A DNA stretch of 34,383 nt from Bordetella parapertussis (GTDB lineage: Bacteria; Pseudomonadota; Gammaproteobacteria; Burkholderiales; SG8-41): positions 1 to 34,383 of the forward strand of contig CAMDDY010000004.1 of the NCBI GenBank assembly GCA_945893125.1, written 5' to 3'. Both the position numbers and the translations under genes were made by a program. Positions 25,851 through 34,383 of this stretch are shown here, in pieces. Position 1 is the first letter of the stretch. Each line of letters begins with the position of its first letter. The notes beneath the pieces were generated by a model. The model searched no databases, was not told the DNA's origin, and worked only from the letters and a program-made list of their open reading frames with translations.

Positions 25851-26837
25851 ATGTTTTTATTAAAGTATATCGGCTTCGTTCTGATTGCGCTGATCGCAGC
25901 TTCCGCGTCCTGCGGTGCGTTCGCGCAAAGCGGCGCGCAGGCGTACCCCAACCGCCCGCTGCGCTTCATCGTGCCGTACGCGGCGGGCGGCAACGGTGAC
26001 ATCGTGTCGCGCATCATTGCGCAAAAACTGATCACGCAAATTGGCCAGCAGATTGTCATCGACAATCGCGGCGGCGCGGGCGGCAATATCGGCGCGGAGC
26101 TTGCCGCGCGCGCCGCGCCCGACGGTTACAGCATCATGCTCGGCACCAACACCCATGTGATCAACATGAGCTTGTTCCCCAAGTTGGGCTACGACATCCA
26201 GCGCGACTTCGCGCCGGTGACGCGCACCACCTCCGCGCCGATGGTGCTGATTATTCATCCGTCGCTGCCGGCGAAAACGATCAAGGAGTTTATCGCGCTG
26301 GCGAAAGCCAATCCGAACAAGCTCAACTATGCCACCGGCGGCAGCGGTAGTTCCGCGCACGTGATCACCGAGTTGTTTCGCTCAATGGCCGGCGTGCAAC
26401 TCGTTCATGTGGCCTACAAGGGCGTGGCGCAGGGCACCACCGATTTGATCGCGGGGCAAATCCAGATGCAGTTTAATTCGCCCGCCACCGCGCTCGCACA
26501 CATGCAGACCGGCCGCGTGCGCGCACTGGCGATTTCAACCGCCGCGCGCTCGATCGCCGCACCGGGGCTGCCGACGATTGCCGAATCGGGCTTGCCGGGT
26601 TTCGATGCCAGTATCTGGCAGGGTATTTTCGTGCCGGCGCGTACGCCGCCGGAAATGATCGCGCGGCTCAATCGCGAGATTGTCGCCGTGCTCAACGCGA
26701 ACGACATCAGGGATCAACTGCACGCGCAAGGCCTTGATGCGCTGCCCTCGACGCCGGAACAATTCGGCGTCTTTGTGCGTGATGAAATCGCCAAGTGGGC
26801 CAAGGTGATCAAGGTTTCCGGCGCCAAGGCGGAGTAG
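25851..26837 (+). CDS. Bug/TctC-family substrate-binding protein (third copy)
   Basis: ATG 25851; signal peptide then YPNRPLRFIVPYAAGGNGDIVSRIIAQKLITQIGQQIVIDNRGGAGGNIGAELAARAAPDGYSIMLG. Confidence 0.93.
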   Translation: MFLLKYIGFVLIALIAASASCGAFAQSGAQAYPNRPLRFIVPYAAGGNGDIVSRIIAQKLITQIGQQIVIDNRGGAGGNIGAELAARAAPDGYSIMLGTNTHVINMSLFPKLGYDIQRDFAPVTRTTSAPMVLIIHPSLPAKTIKEFIALAKANPNKLNYATGGSGSSAHVITELFRSMAGVQLVHVAYKGVAQGTTDLIAGQIQMQFNSPATALAHMQTGRVRALAISTAARSIAAPGLPTIAESGLPGFDASIWQGIFVPARTPPEMIARLNREIVAVLNANDIRDQLHAQGLDALPSTPEQFGVFVRDEIAKWAKVIKVSGAKAE

Positions 26838-26882
26838 CGCGAGAGGAACGCCAGAGGAACGCAGCAGAGGAGCGCATACGCA

Positions 26883-27452
26883 GTGCTGATTTACATCCAC
26901 GGCTTTAACAGCGCCCCCAGCTCATTCAAGGCGCGTCTCGTCGGCAGCCGTATGCGTGCGTTGGGACGCGCGCGGGAATATGTGGCGCCGGCCTTGCCGC
27001 ATCGCCCGGCGCAAGCGATGGCGCTGTTGCGCGGGTTGGTGGAACAAAATCCCGGCGCGGCGTTGATCGGCAGTTCACTCGGCGGGTTTTATGCGACGTG
27101 GCTGGCGGAGCATTTCAAGCAACCGGCGGTACGCGTGGCACTGGTTAACCCCGCCGTGCGGCCTTATGAATTGCTGCGCGGCATGCTCGGCGCGCAGAAA
27201 AACCTTTACACCGGCGATGCCTACGAACTCACCCCGCGGCACATCGATGAGTTGAAGGCGCTTGAAATGGCCGCGATCACGCGGGATCGTTACTTTCTGA
27301 TCACGCGCGCCGGCGATGAAGTGCTCGATTACCGTGACGCGGTGGAAAAATATCGCGGCGCGCGGCAGTGGGTGATTCCCGGCGGCGATCACGGGTTTGG
27401 CGATTTTGAAGACTACGTTGACACCGTGCTCGCGTTTGCGGGAATCCTGTAG
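26883..27452 (+). CDS. YqiA-like esterase (alpha/beta hydrolase)
   Basis: 189 aa from GTG; MLIYIHGFNSAPSSFKARL, GAALIGSSLGGFYATWLAEHF, LLITRAGDEVLDY-type region, IPGGDHGFGDFEDYVD. Confidence 0.87.
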   Translation: MLIYIHGFNSAPSSFKARLVGSRMRALGRAREYVAPALPHRPAQAMALLRGLVEQNPGAALIGSSLGGFYATWLAEHFKQPAVRVALVNPAVRPYELLRGMLGAQKNLYTGDAYELTPRHIDELKALEMAAITRDRYFLITRAGDEVLDYRDAVEKYRGARQWVIPGGDHGFGDFEDYVDTVLAFAGIL

Positions 27453-27489
27453 CCGGTGGAGAATGAGCGCAACCCGTTGATCCACGACC

Positions 27490-30318
27490 ATGAACGCTGA
27501 CTCGCATAGCGCAGTAACGCAGGCTGACGCCGCCGCCGCGCGCATGCTGGCGCTGGCGGAAGCGTTTGTGCGCGAGACCCGGCCCGGACGCGAATTGCGC
27601 GTAACGCTCGACAGTTCGCTGGAGCGTGATCTGGGCATCGACAGTCTGGGGCGCGCGGAGCTGTTGTTGCGCGCCGAGCGCACGTTTACCGTGGCGCTGC
27701 CGGAGCGCGCATTGAACGAAGCCGAAACGCCGCGCGATCTGCTGCGTTTTGTGTTGGGCGCCATGGGTACAACGGGCACCCACGCACCCCTGTCGGAAGC
27801 GACGCACGCCGTGCAGGCGCTGACGGTGCGCGGCGGCGAGGGCGTGCCCACCGAGGCGCGCACGTTGCTGGAGATGATCGATTGGCATCTCGAACGCCAT
27901 CCCGATAAATTGCAGATACATCTCTACGGCGAAGACGACAGTGCGGAGGACATCAGCTACGCGGCGCTCGCCGCCGGTGCGTCGGCGATGGCGGCGGAAC
28001 TCACCGGGCGCGGGCTGGAACCGGGGCAGACGGTGGCGATCATGCTGCCCACTTGCCGTGAGTATTTTTTCAGTTTCCTCGGCATTTTGATGGCGGGCGG
28101 CATTCCAGTGCCGATTTATCCGCCGGTGCGCCTGGCGCAACTCGAAGACCACATGACCCGCCATGCCGGCATTTTGTCCAACGCGCAGACGGTGATGCTG
28201 ATTACCGTGCCGCAGGCCAAGGGCGTGGCGCTGCTGCTGCGCTCGCAGGTGCCGAGTCTTCGTCATGTGCTCACGCCGGATGAGATTGCGCCCGGCACGC
28301 GGTTTGATCTGCGGCCGCATATCGCCGCCGACGACATCGCGTTTATTCAATACACCTCCGGCTCGACCGGCAATCCCAAGGGGGTTGCGCTGTCGCACGC
28401 CAACCTGCTCGCTAATATCCGCGCGATGGGTGCGGCGGTGCAGGTGCGCCCGGACGAGGTGTTCGTGAGCTGGCTGCCGCTGTATCACGACATGGGGTTG
28501 ATCGGCGCGTGGCTGGCGGGGCTGTATTTTGGTTTTCCGTCGGTGATTATGTCGCCGCTGGCGTTTCTGGCGCGACCGCGTCGCTGGTTATGGGCGATGC
28601 ACCGCCATCGCGGCACGTTGTCGGCGGCGCCGAATTTTGCCTATGAACTGTGCGTGCGCAAAATCACCGATGAGGACATCGACGGCGTTGATCTGTCGTC
28701 GTGGCGCTACGCGTTTAACGGCGCGGAGCCGGTCAGCCCCGACACCCTCGCCGCGTTTCGTGATCGCTTTGCGAAGTTTGGTTTAAAGCCGGAGGCGATT
28801 GCGCCGGTGTACGGTTTGGCCGAAGCCTCGGTCGGCCTTGCGTTTCCACCGCCCAATCGCGTGCCGGTGATCGATGTGGTGCAGCGCGAGCCGTTCACGC
28901 GTTCGGCGCGCGCGATACCTGCCGCGCCGGGCGCCGCAGACACGCTGCGTTTCGTTGCTTGCGGCCTGCCGCTGGCCGGCCACCCCACGCGCGTGGTGGA
29001 TGCGGCGGGCATCGAGTTGGGCGAGCGTCACGAAGGACGCCTGCAGTTCCAGGGGCCATCGGCCACGCGCGGCTACTATCGCAACCCGGAGCAAACCGCG
29101 AAACTATTCGACGGCGACTGGCTCGACACCGGCGACTACGCGTATTTCGCCAATGGCGAGATATATCTCACGGGGCGGGTGAAGGATTTGATCATCCGCG
29201 GCGGGCGCAACATTTATCCGTACGATCTTGAGCAGGTGGTGGGCGATATTTCCGGCATCCGCAAGGGCTGTGTCGCGGTGTTCGGCAGCGCCGACGCGGC
29301 CACGGGCACCGAGCGCATTATCGTGCTCGCCGAAACCCGCGAGACCGACGCCGCGCGGCGTGTAGCCTTGCAGCGCGCGATCAACGACGCGGCGGTGGCG
29401 GTGATCGGCATGCCGGCGGACGAGGTGGTGCTGGCGCCGCCGTACACCGTGCTCAAAACCTCCAGCGGCAAAATCCGCCGCGCCGCCAGCCGCGAGTTCT
29501 ACGAGCGCGGCGGCGAAGCGTCGCGCCCGCAACCGGTGTGGATGCAGATCACACGGCTGGCGTGGCAGGCGGCGTGGCCCGAAGCCAAGCGCCGCGCGCG
29601 CGCCGCGTGGGACGTGCTGTATGGCCTGTATGCGCTGGCATGGTTCGGCCTGCTCGCGCCGTTGACCTGGATCGTGGTGGCGTTGTTGCGCGCGCCGGTG
29701 CTGAACCGGCCTTTCATTGCCATCATGGCGCGCATTTTTACCCGCTTGCTAGGCATTGCGCCGAGTGTCGAAGGCCGCGAAAACCTGCCGCAAGGCCCCT
29801 GCGTGTTCGCGATGAACCACACCAGCTACCTCGACGGCATCATGCTGTGCGCCGCGCTGCCGCTGCGTTATCCGCATGTGTTCGCGGCCAAGCGCGAATT
29901 TGTCGGCCACTGGTTTCCACGTTTGTTTTTGACCGGCATCGGCGCGGCCTTTGTCGAGCGCCACGACCCGAAGCTGGGCGTCGAGGGCATCGATCAATTC
30001 CTGCGCGCCTTGCGCTGCGGCGAAACGCCGGTGTTTTTTCCGGAAGGCACGTTCGACCGCCGCGCGGGATTAAAACCGTTTCGCACCGGCGCTTTCGCCG
30101 TGGCGGCGCAAGCCGGCGTGCCGGTGGTGCCAGTGGCGATACGCGGCGCGCGCAATGTGCTGCGCGATCAGGTGTGGCTGCCGCGTCACGGCGCGGTGGC
30201 GCTGCACTTTGCCGCGCCGGTGCAACCCGCCGGCGGCGAGTGGAGCGCCATTGTCAAACTGCGTGACGAGGCGCGCGCGCCGATACTGCGTTATTGTGGC
30301 GAGCCGGATCTTGGTTAG
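27490..30318 (+). CDS. ACP - fatty acyl-AMP/CoA ligase - PlsC-type acyltransferase fusion
   Basis: 942 aa; N-terminal ACP-like LERDLGIDSLGRAELLL (Ser at 27643-27645), FIQYTSGSTGNPKGVALSHANLL AMP-binding motif, RVKDLIIRGGRNIYPYDLE, C-terminal NHTSYLDG (HX4D) and FPEGTFDRRAGLKPFRTGAF. Confidence 0.93.
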   Translation: MNADSHSAVTQADAAAARMLALAEAFVRETRPGRELRVTLDSSLERDLGIDSLGRAELLLRAERTFTVALPERALNEAETPRDLLRFVLGAMGTTGTHAPLSEATHAVQALTVRGGEGVPTEARTLLEMIDWHLERHPDKLQIHLYGEDDSAEDISYAALAAGASAMAAELTGRGLEPGQTVAIMLPTCREYFFSFLGILMAGGIPVPIYPPVRLAQLEDHMTRHAGILSNAQTVMLITVPQAKGVALLLRSQVPSLRHVLTPDEIAPGTRFDLRPHIAADDIAFIQYTSGSTGNPKGVALSHANLLANIRAMGAAVQVRPDEVFVSWLPLYHDMGLIGAWLAGLYFGFPSVIMSPLAFLARPRRWLWAMHRHRGTLSAAPNFAYELCVRKITDEDIDGVDLSSWRYAFNGAEPVSPDTLAAFRDRFAKFGLKPEAIAPVYGLAEASVGLAFPPPNRVPVIDVVQREPFTRSARAIPAAPGAADTLRFVACGLPLAGHPTRVVDAAGIELGERHEGRLQFQGPSATRGYYRNPEQTAKLFDGDWLDTGDYAYFANGEIYLTGRVKDLIIRGGRNIYPYDLEQVVGDISGIRKGCVAVFGSADAATGTERIIVLAETRETDAARRVALQRAINDAAVAVIGMPADEVVLAPPYTVLKTSSGKIRRAASREFYERGGEASRPQPVWMQITRLAWQAAWPEAKRRARAAWDVLYGLYALAWFGLLAPLTWIVVALLRAPVLNRPFIAIMARIFTRLLGIAPSVEGRENLPQGPCVFAMNHTSYLDGIMLCAALPLRYPHVFAAKREFVGHWFPRLFLTGIGAAFVERHDPKLGVEGIDQFLRALRCGETPVFFPEGTFDRRAGLKPFRTGAFAVAAQAGVPVVPVAIRGARNVLRDQVWLPRHGAVALHFAAPVQPAGGEWSAIVKLRDEARAPILRYCGEPDLG

Positions 30319-30379
30319 CGGTTGGCGTAGCATAGTGTCCGTTGCCTCGTGTTGAGTTCACTTATCCATCGGAGGAAAA

Positions 30380-31435
30380 ATGTTGTTTAAAAACAAATGC
30401 TTACAATATATTGCTGGTGCGTTGTTCGCGCTGGCGCTGCTCGCGCCCGGCTTTGCCACGGCGCAAAAGCTGTCGCGCGCCGCGCCGTTTCCGGAAGCCT
30501 CTGAAGAGTTGTACGGCATCGGTGCCGGCGGCAAGCTCTATGTGTTTGGCGGATTGGGGCCAGGTTGGACGCCCAAGGGTTTGGTCTACGAATATGATCC
30601 GGCGAACGATAGCTGGACCAAGAAGAAGAACATGCCCATCGCCACGCATCACCTTGGATTCGCCGAGTTAAACGGCAAGATTTATCTGTTCGGTGGCTTC
30701 GTTAAACCGGCAAAAGGAACAACGGCTTGGGAGCCTGTCGACAACACATGGGAATACGATCCAGCGAACGATAGCTGGAAGGCGCTGGCGCCGCTGGCCA
30801 GAAAACGCGGATCAACGGTAGCCGTGGCTCACGCAGGGAAGATTTTCCTTTTGGGTGGCGCGGGCTTGCACCCTGGATCCAAGGAAACCGCGTTACATCC
30901 GGCACGGCCGCATCGTGCCTTGGCAACGGTCGAGGTTTACGATCCAGCCACGAATTCGTGGAAAGCATTGCAAGACATGCCCACTGCACGCAACCACGGT
31001 GCTTCCGCCGTGGTAAACAACAAGATTTATTACATAGGCGGTCGCATCGGCAATGCATTCATCACGCGTGCGAGCAACACCGATATTGTCGAGGTCTACG
31101 ACCCAGCCACCGATCAGTGGGGGCCGCTGCTCGCTCCGATGATTACGCCGCGCAGCGCGATTGCATGGGGTACCCACAATAATCGCATTTACGTCGCCGG
31201 CGGCGAGGAGCGGGGCAGCGGCTTTCAGCGTACGTTTCGCGCGGTCGAGGCGTACGATCCGGCAACGAATCGCTGGCTTGCACTACCGCCGATGGAGTTT
31301 CCGCGTCACGGTCTGGCGGGTACGATCATCAACGGCAAGTTTCATCTGGTCAGCGGCAATGCCGCATCTGGCGGCGCGCCCGGCGCGCACGTTGATTCGG
31401 ATGTGCATGAGGTGATCGACCTCGACGCGAAGTAG
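30380..31435 (+). CDS. Secreted Kelch-repeat protein
   Basis: 351 aa; signal peptide (LFALALLAPGFATAQ), repeated blade motifs GKLYVFGG / VYEYDPANDSW / GKIYLFGG / EYDPANDSW / GKIFLLGG / VYDPATNSW / NKIYYIGG / VYDPATDQW / NRIYVAGG / AYDPATNRW. SD GGAGG. Confidence 0.92.
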   Translation: MLFKNKCLQYIAGALFALALLAPGFATAQKLSRAAPFPEASEELYGIGAGGKLYVFGGLGPGWTPKGLVYEYDPANDSWTKKKNMPIATHHLGFAELNGKIYLFGGFVKPAKGTTAWEPVDNTWEYDPANDSWKALAPLARKRGSTVAVAHAGKIFLLGGAGLHPGSKETALHPARPHRALATVEVYDPATNSWKALQDMPTARNHGASAVVNNKIYYIGGRIGNAFITRASNTDIVEVYDPATDQWGPLLAPMITPRSAIAWGTHNNRIYVAGGEERGSGFQRTFRAVEAYDPATNRWLALPPMEFPRHGLAGTIINGKFHLVSGNAASGGAPGAHVDSDVHEVIDLDAK

Positions 31436-31459
31436 CCCTCCCCACGGGGTATAATCGCA

Positions 31460-31493
31460 GCGCGGCCCGAAATTTCCGGGCCGCGCTTTTTTT
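31460..31493 (+). terminator. Rho-independent terminator after the Kelch gene
   Basis: GCGCGGCCCG (31460-31469) pairs perfectly with CGGGCCGCGC (31477-31486), followed by TTTTTTT (31487-31493). Confidence 0.9.
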
Positions 31494-31521
31494 ACCGTGT
31501 TGAAAAACACAGTCAGGCGCC

Positions 31522-33390
31522 ATGAACGTTTTTTACGAAGAAGACGGCAGTTTCAAAGTCGGTGCAATCCTTGCCGACAATGACACCTCGTTACAGATCG
31601 AAGCCCCGCATGGCAAACGCTCGAAGGTAAAGTCATCCGCGGTCATGCTGCGCTTTGAACGCCCATCGCTGGGCGAGTTCCTGGCCGGGGCGCAACGCGC
31701 GGCGGACGACATCGATATTGATTTTCTGTGGCAGTGCTGCGGCGAACCGGAGTTTGAGGTCGCCGCACTCGCGCGCGAGTATTTCGGCCATGAACCGAGC
31801 GCGCTCGAATCCGCGGCGGCGTTGCTCAGGCTGCACGGCGCACCGATGTATTTTTATAAAAAGGGCCGCGGCCGCTACAAGGCCGCGCCCGAAACCGCGT
31901 TGAAGGCCGCGCTGGCGGGCATGGCGCGCCGCCGCCAGCAGGCCGAGCAGAAGCAGCACATCATCGATGAGTTGGCGGCGGGGCGCATGCCTGAAACACT
32001 GCGGCCGCATCTGAAAACGCTGCTCTACAAGCCCGACAAAAATACCATCGAGTACAAGGCGCTCGACGAAGCCGCGGCAGCGGCGCATGTGTCGATGCCG
32101 CGCTTGATCGAGCGCTGCGGCGCGTTGCCCTCGACGCATGATTATCATCTGGAGCGATTTCTGTTTGAGTATTTTCCGAGCGGCGCGCTGCACGGCGCAC
32201 CGATGCCGGCCTCGTCGGTGACGGCGTTCGACGATTTGCCGCTGTCCGGCGTGGCGGCCTACAGCATTGATGACGCGGCCACCACCGAAATCGACGATGC
32301 GTTTTCGGTGTCACCGCGTACCGTCGGCGGCGTGCGCATCGGCATTCATATTGCCGCCCCCGCGCTCGGCGTTTCACCGGGCACCGAAGCCGATACGGTG
32401 GCACGCGAGCGGTTGTCCACCGTCTATCATCCGGCGGGCAAGATCACCATGCTGCCGGATGCGCTGATCGGCGGTTATACGCTGGCGGCGGGGCGTGATT
32501 GTCCGGCGCTGTCGCTGTATATCGATGTGAATTCCAACGGCGAAATCGCCGCCACCGAAACGCGCGTGGAACGCGTACACATCGCGGGTAATTTGCGCCA
32601 CGAGTCGTTGGAGCCGGTGTTCAACGATACATCGCTCGCCAGCGGCAACATCGATCATCCGCAGGCGAAGGAACTTCTGGCATTGGCGGAATTCGCCAAG
32701 CAGCTCGGTAAAGCGCGGCGCGGCGATAAGCCCGAACAACAGCAGCGCGCGGAATACACCTTTAATGTCGAGAACGAACGCGTGCGCATCGGGCGCCGCG
32801 TGCGCGGTTCGGCCATCGACACGCTGGTGTCGGAGCTGATGATTTATGTGAACAGCACCTGGGGCCGCGAGTTGGCGGACAAGGGCGTGGCGGCGATTTA
32901 CCGCGTGCAGAGCGCGGGCAAGGTGCGCATGAGTACCGCGCCGGCCGCGCATGAAGGGCTGGGTGTCGCGCAATACACGTGGGCGAGTTCGCCGCTGCGG
33001 CGTTATGTGGATTTGATAAACCAACGCCAGTTGATTGCGGCAACGCGCGGTGAACCCGCGCCGTACAAGGCGCGCGACGAAGCGTTGCTCGGCGCGATGC
33101 GCGATTTTGAACTGGCGCACGATGCCTACGCCGAATTTCAGCGCCACATGGAGCGTTACTGGTGTTTGCGCTGGCTGACGCAGGAAGCGCGCGACGGGAT
33201 TGCGACAGTGACCGCCACGGTGATCCGCGACAATCTGGTGCGCTTCGACGAACTGCCGCTGGTGGAGCGCATACCGTCGTTGCCGGATCTGCCGGGCGAC
33301 GCGGTGGTGGAACTCAAGATTTCCGCCATCGATATGCTCGACTTAACGTTACACTGCGAGTTTCAGCGTCGCGTTGATAGCACTTACTAA
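31522..33390 (+). CDS. RNB-domain exoribonuclease (RNase II/VacB family)
   Basis: 622 aa; DLPLSGVAAYSIDDAATTEIDDAFSV, YTWASSPLRRYVDLINQRQL. Confidence 0.92.
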   Translation: MNVFYEEDGSFKVGAILADNDTSLQIEAPHGKRSKVKSSAVMLRFERPSLGEFLAGAQRAADDIDIDFLWQCCGEPEFEVAALAREYFGHEPSALESAAALLRLHGAPMYFYKKGRGRYKAAPETALKAALAGMARRRQQAEQKQHIIDELAAGRMPETLRPHLKTLLYKPDKNTIEYKALDEAAAAAHVSMPRLIERCGALPSTHDYHLERFLFEYFPSGALHGAPMPASSVTAFDDLPLSGVAAYSIDDAATTEIDDAFSVSPRTVGGVRIGIHIAAPALGVSPGTEADTVARERLSTVYHPAGKITMLPDALIGGYTLAAGRDCPALSLYIDVNSNGEIAATETRVERVHIAGNLRHESLEPVFNDTSLASGNIDHPQAKELLALAEFAKQLGKARRGDKPEQQQRAEYTFNVENERVRIGRRVRGSAIDTLVSELMIYVNSTWGRELADKGVAAIYRVQSAGKVRMSTAPAAHEGLGVAQYTWASSPLRRYVDLINQRQLIAATRGEPAPYKARDEALLGAMRDFELAHDAYAEFQRHMERYWCLRWLTQEARDGIATVTATVIRDNLVRFDELPLVERIPSLPDLPGDAVVELKISAIDMLDLTLHCEFQRRVDSTY

Positions 33391-33457
33391 CCCAGAGCGG
33401 ATTTTGCGGTTTTACCTGAAAATAATGATGTAACTACCGGTAAATAAACAATTTTTC

Positions 33458-33485
33458 TTGCAAAAATAAAGCGGTTCGCTACACT
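33458..33485 (+). promoter_or_regulatory. Candidate sigma70-type promoter for the TonB-like gene
   Basis: TTGCAA (33458-33463), 16-nt spacer, TACACT (33480-33485). Confidence 0.45.
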
Positions 33486-33495
33486 ATCCACGGAT

Positions 33496-34383
33496 ATGAG
33501 CGCCAAGTCTTCCGCCAAAGTGCTTCCCCTTGTCACTGCATCGCGCCGTGCCAAGCGCGGGCACCAGCTTGCACGAAAGAGTGTCATTTCAAATCTAGAT
33601 GTCCGGGTCGCGCAGCTCGAAAACCTGCTGGCGGCGCTGGACCATCGCATCGCACACGGCAATTTCAACCGGCGTTTTCAGATCACGCTGACGGCCTCGA
33701 TACTGATCCATCTGGTGGTGCTGGCGTTCGTCACGTTCGCGGCGCCGGACAAATCCAAGCTCTCCAATAACCAGCCGATGGAAGTCGTGCTGGTCAACGC
33801 CAAAAGCAAGACCAAGCCCGCCAAGGCGGATGTTCAGGCGCAGCACAATCTGGATGGCGGCGGCAACACCGATGCAGACCGCCGTGCCAAAAGTCCGCTG
33901 CCGGTGCTGCGTGATGATCCGAAATCCACCGATCTGGCACTCGCCCAAAAACGCGTCGAGCAGTTGGAGCAGGAAACCCGCCGCCTGATGACGCAGGCGA
34001 AATCCAAAACCCAGGTCGGCTCCGCGCCGCCGCAAACCACGCCGCAAGCGCAGCCCACGCCCGATGCGCCGCCCACGCCGAGCGAAGCCGACATTCAGCG
34101 CAGCCTGAATATTCAGCGGCTGGAAGCGGCCATCGCCAAGGACATGGATACCTACCAGAAGCGTCCGCGCAAGACATTCGTCGGCGCGAAGGCGCAGGAA
34201 TACCGCTACGCGCGTTATGTCGAGGATTGGCGCGTGAAAATCGAGCGCATCGGCGAACTGAATTATCCGCAATCCGCGCGCGACCAAAAAATCTACGGCA
34301 GCCTGATGCTATCGGTCGCGATCAAGGCCGACGGTTCCGTCGATAAAATCGAACTGCTGCGCTCGTCGGGCCACAAGGTGCTC
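33496..34383 (+). CDS. TonB-family energy transducer, C-terminus truncated by window edge
   Basis: ATG 33496 stays open to the window end; single TM segment (FQITLTASILIHLVVLAFVTFAAP), Q/P-rich linker, then YVEDWRVKIERIGELNYPQSARDQKIYGSLMLSVAIKADGSVDKIELLRSSGHKVL (TonB_C). Confidence 0.9.
   Translation, partial: MSAKSSAKVLPLVTASRRAKRGHQLARKSVISNLDVRVAQLENLLAALDHRIAHGNFNRRFQITLTASILIHLVVLAFVTFAAPDKSKLSNNQPMEVVLVNAKSKTKPAKADVQAQHNLDGGGNTDADRRAKSPLPVLRDDPKSTDLALAQKRVEQLEQETRRLMTQAKSKTQVGSAPPQTTPQAQPTPDAPPTPSEADIQRSLNIQRLEAAIAKDMDTYQKRPRKTFVGAKAQEYRYARYVEDWRVKIERIGELNYPQSARDQKIYGSLMLSVAIKADGSVDKIELLRSSGHKVL

Noticed and set aside
27301-28488. 395-aa minus-strand ORF across the YqiA and ACP-ligase genes
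   Set aside because: Spans two well-supported plus-strand genes; Arg/His-rich shadow translation.
1-34383. Integrated phage, transposon or genomic-island machinery
   Set aside because: No integrase, transposase, toxin-antitoxin, phage structural gene or tRNA target was recognised in any frame.

Overview
This is a high-GC, gene-dense chromosomal window. The expansion of Bug-type solute-binding proteins and the RNB-exonuclease/TonB pair at the right end suggest a betaproteobacterium (inference). I see no transposase, integrase, tRNA, rRNA or CRISPR array. The left third (1-13249) is a minus-strand acyl-CoA catabolic gene cluster. In transcription order it encodes a 73-aa biotinyl carrier, a carboxyltransferase, a sulfite-oxidase-family molybdoenzyme, EtfB, EtfA, a second carboxyltransferase, biotin carboxylase, a FadB-like bifunctional enzyme, a split ADP-forming acyl-CoA synthetase (beta then alpha) and a class III CoA-transferase truncated by the window edge. 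Two intergenic gaps inside this cluster hold long inverted/tandem repeats. The middle holds an SH3-like secreted protein, a divergent pair of Bug proteins, a tandem YciI-like protein, an 11-TPR O-GlcNAc-transferase-like protein, a Gfo/Idh/MocA oxidoreductase and a GDPD. The right part has two MmgE/PrpD paralogs, a GST, a third Bug protein, a YqiA-type esterase, an ACP-AMP ligase-PlsC fusion, a secreted Kelch protein, an RNB exonuclease and the start of a TonB-like gene. The best candidates for a new system are the carboxylase/CoA-transferase/molybdoenzyme cluster (possibly organosulfur acyl-CoA catabolism), the ACP-AMP ligase-PlsC fusion and the OGT-like protein. All functional calls come from motif recognition by eye; no searches were run.
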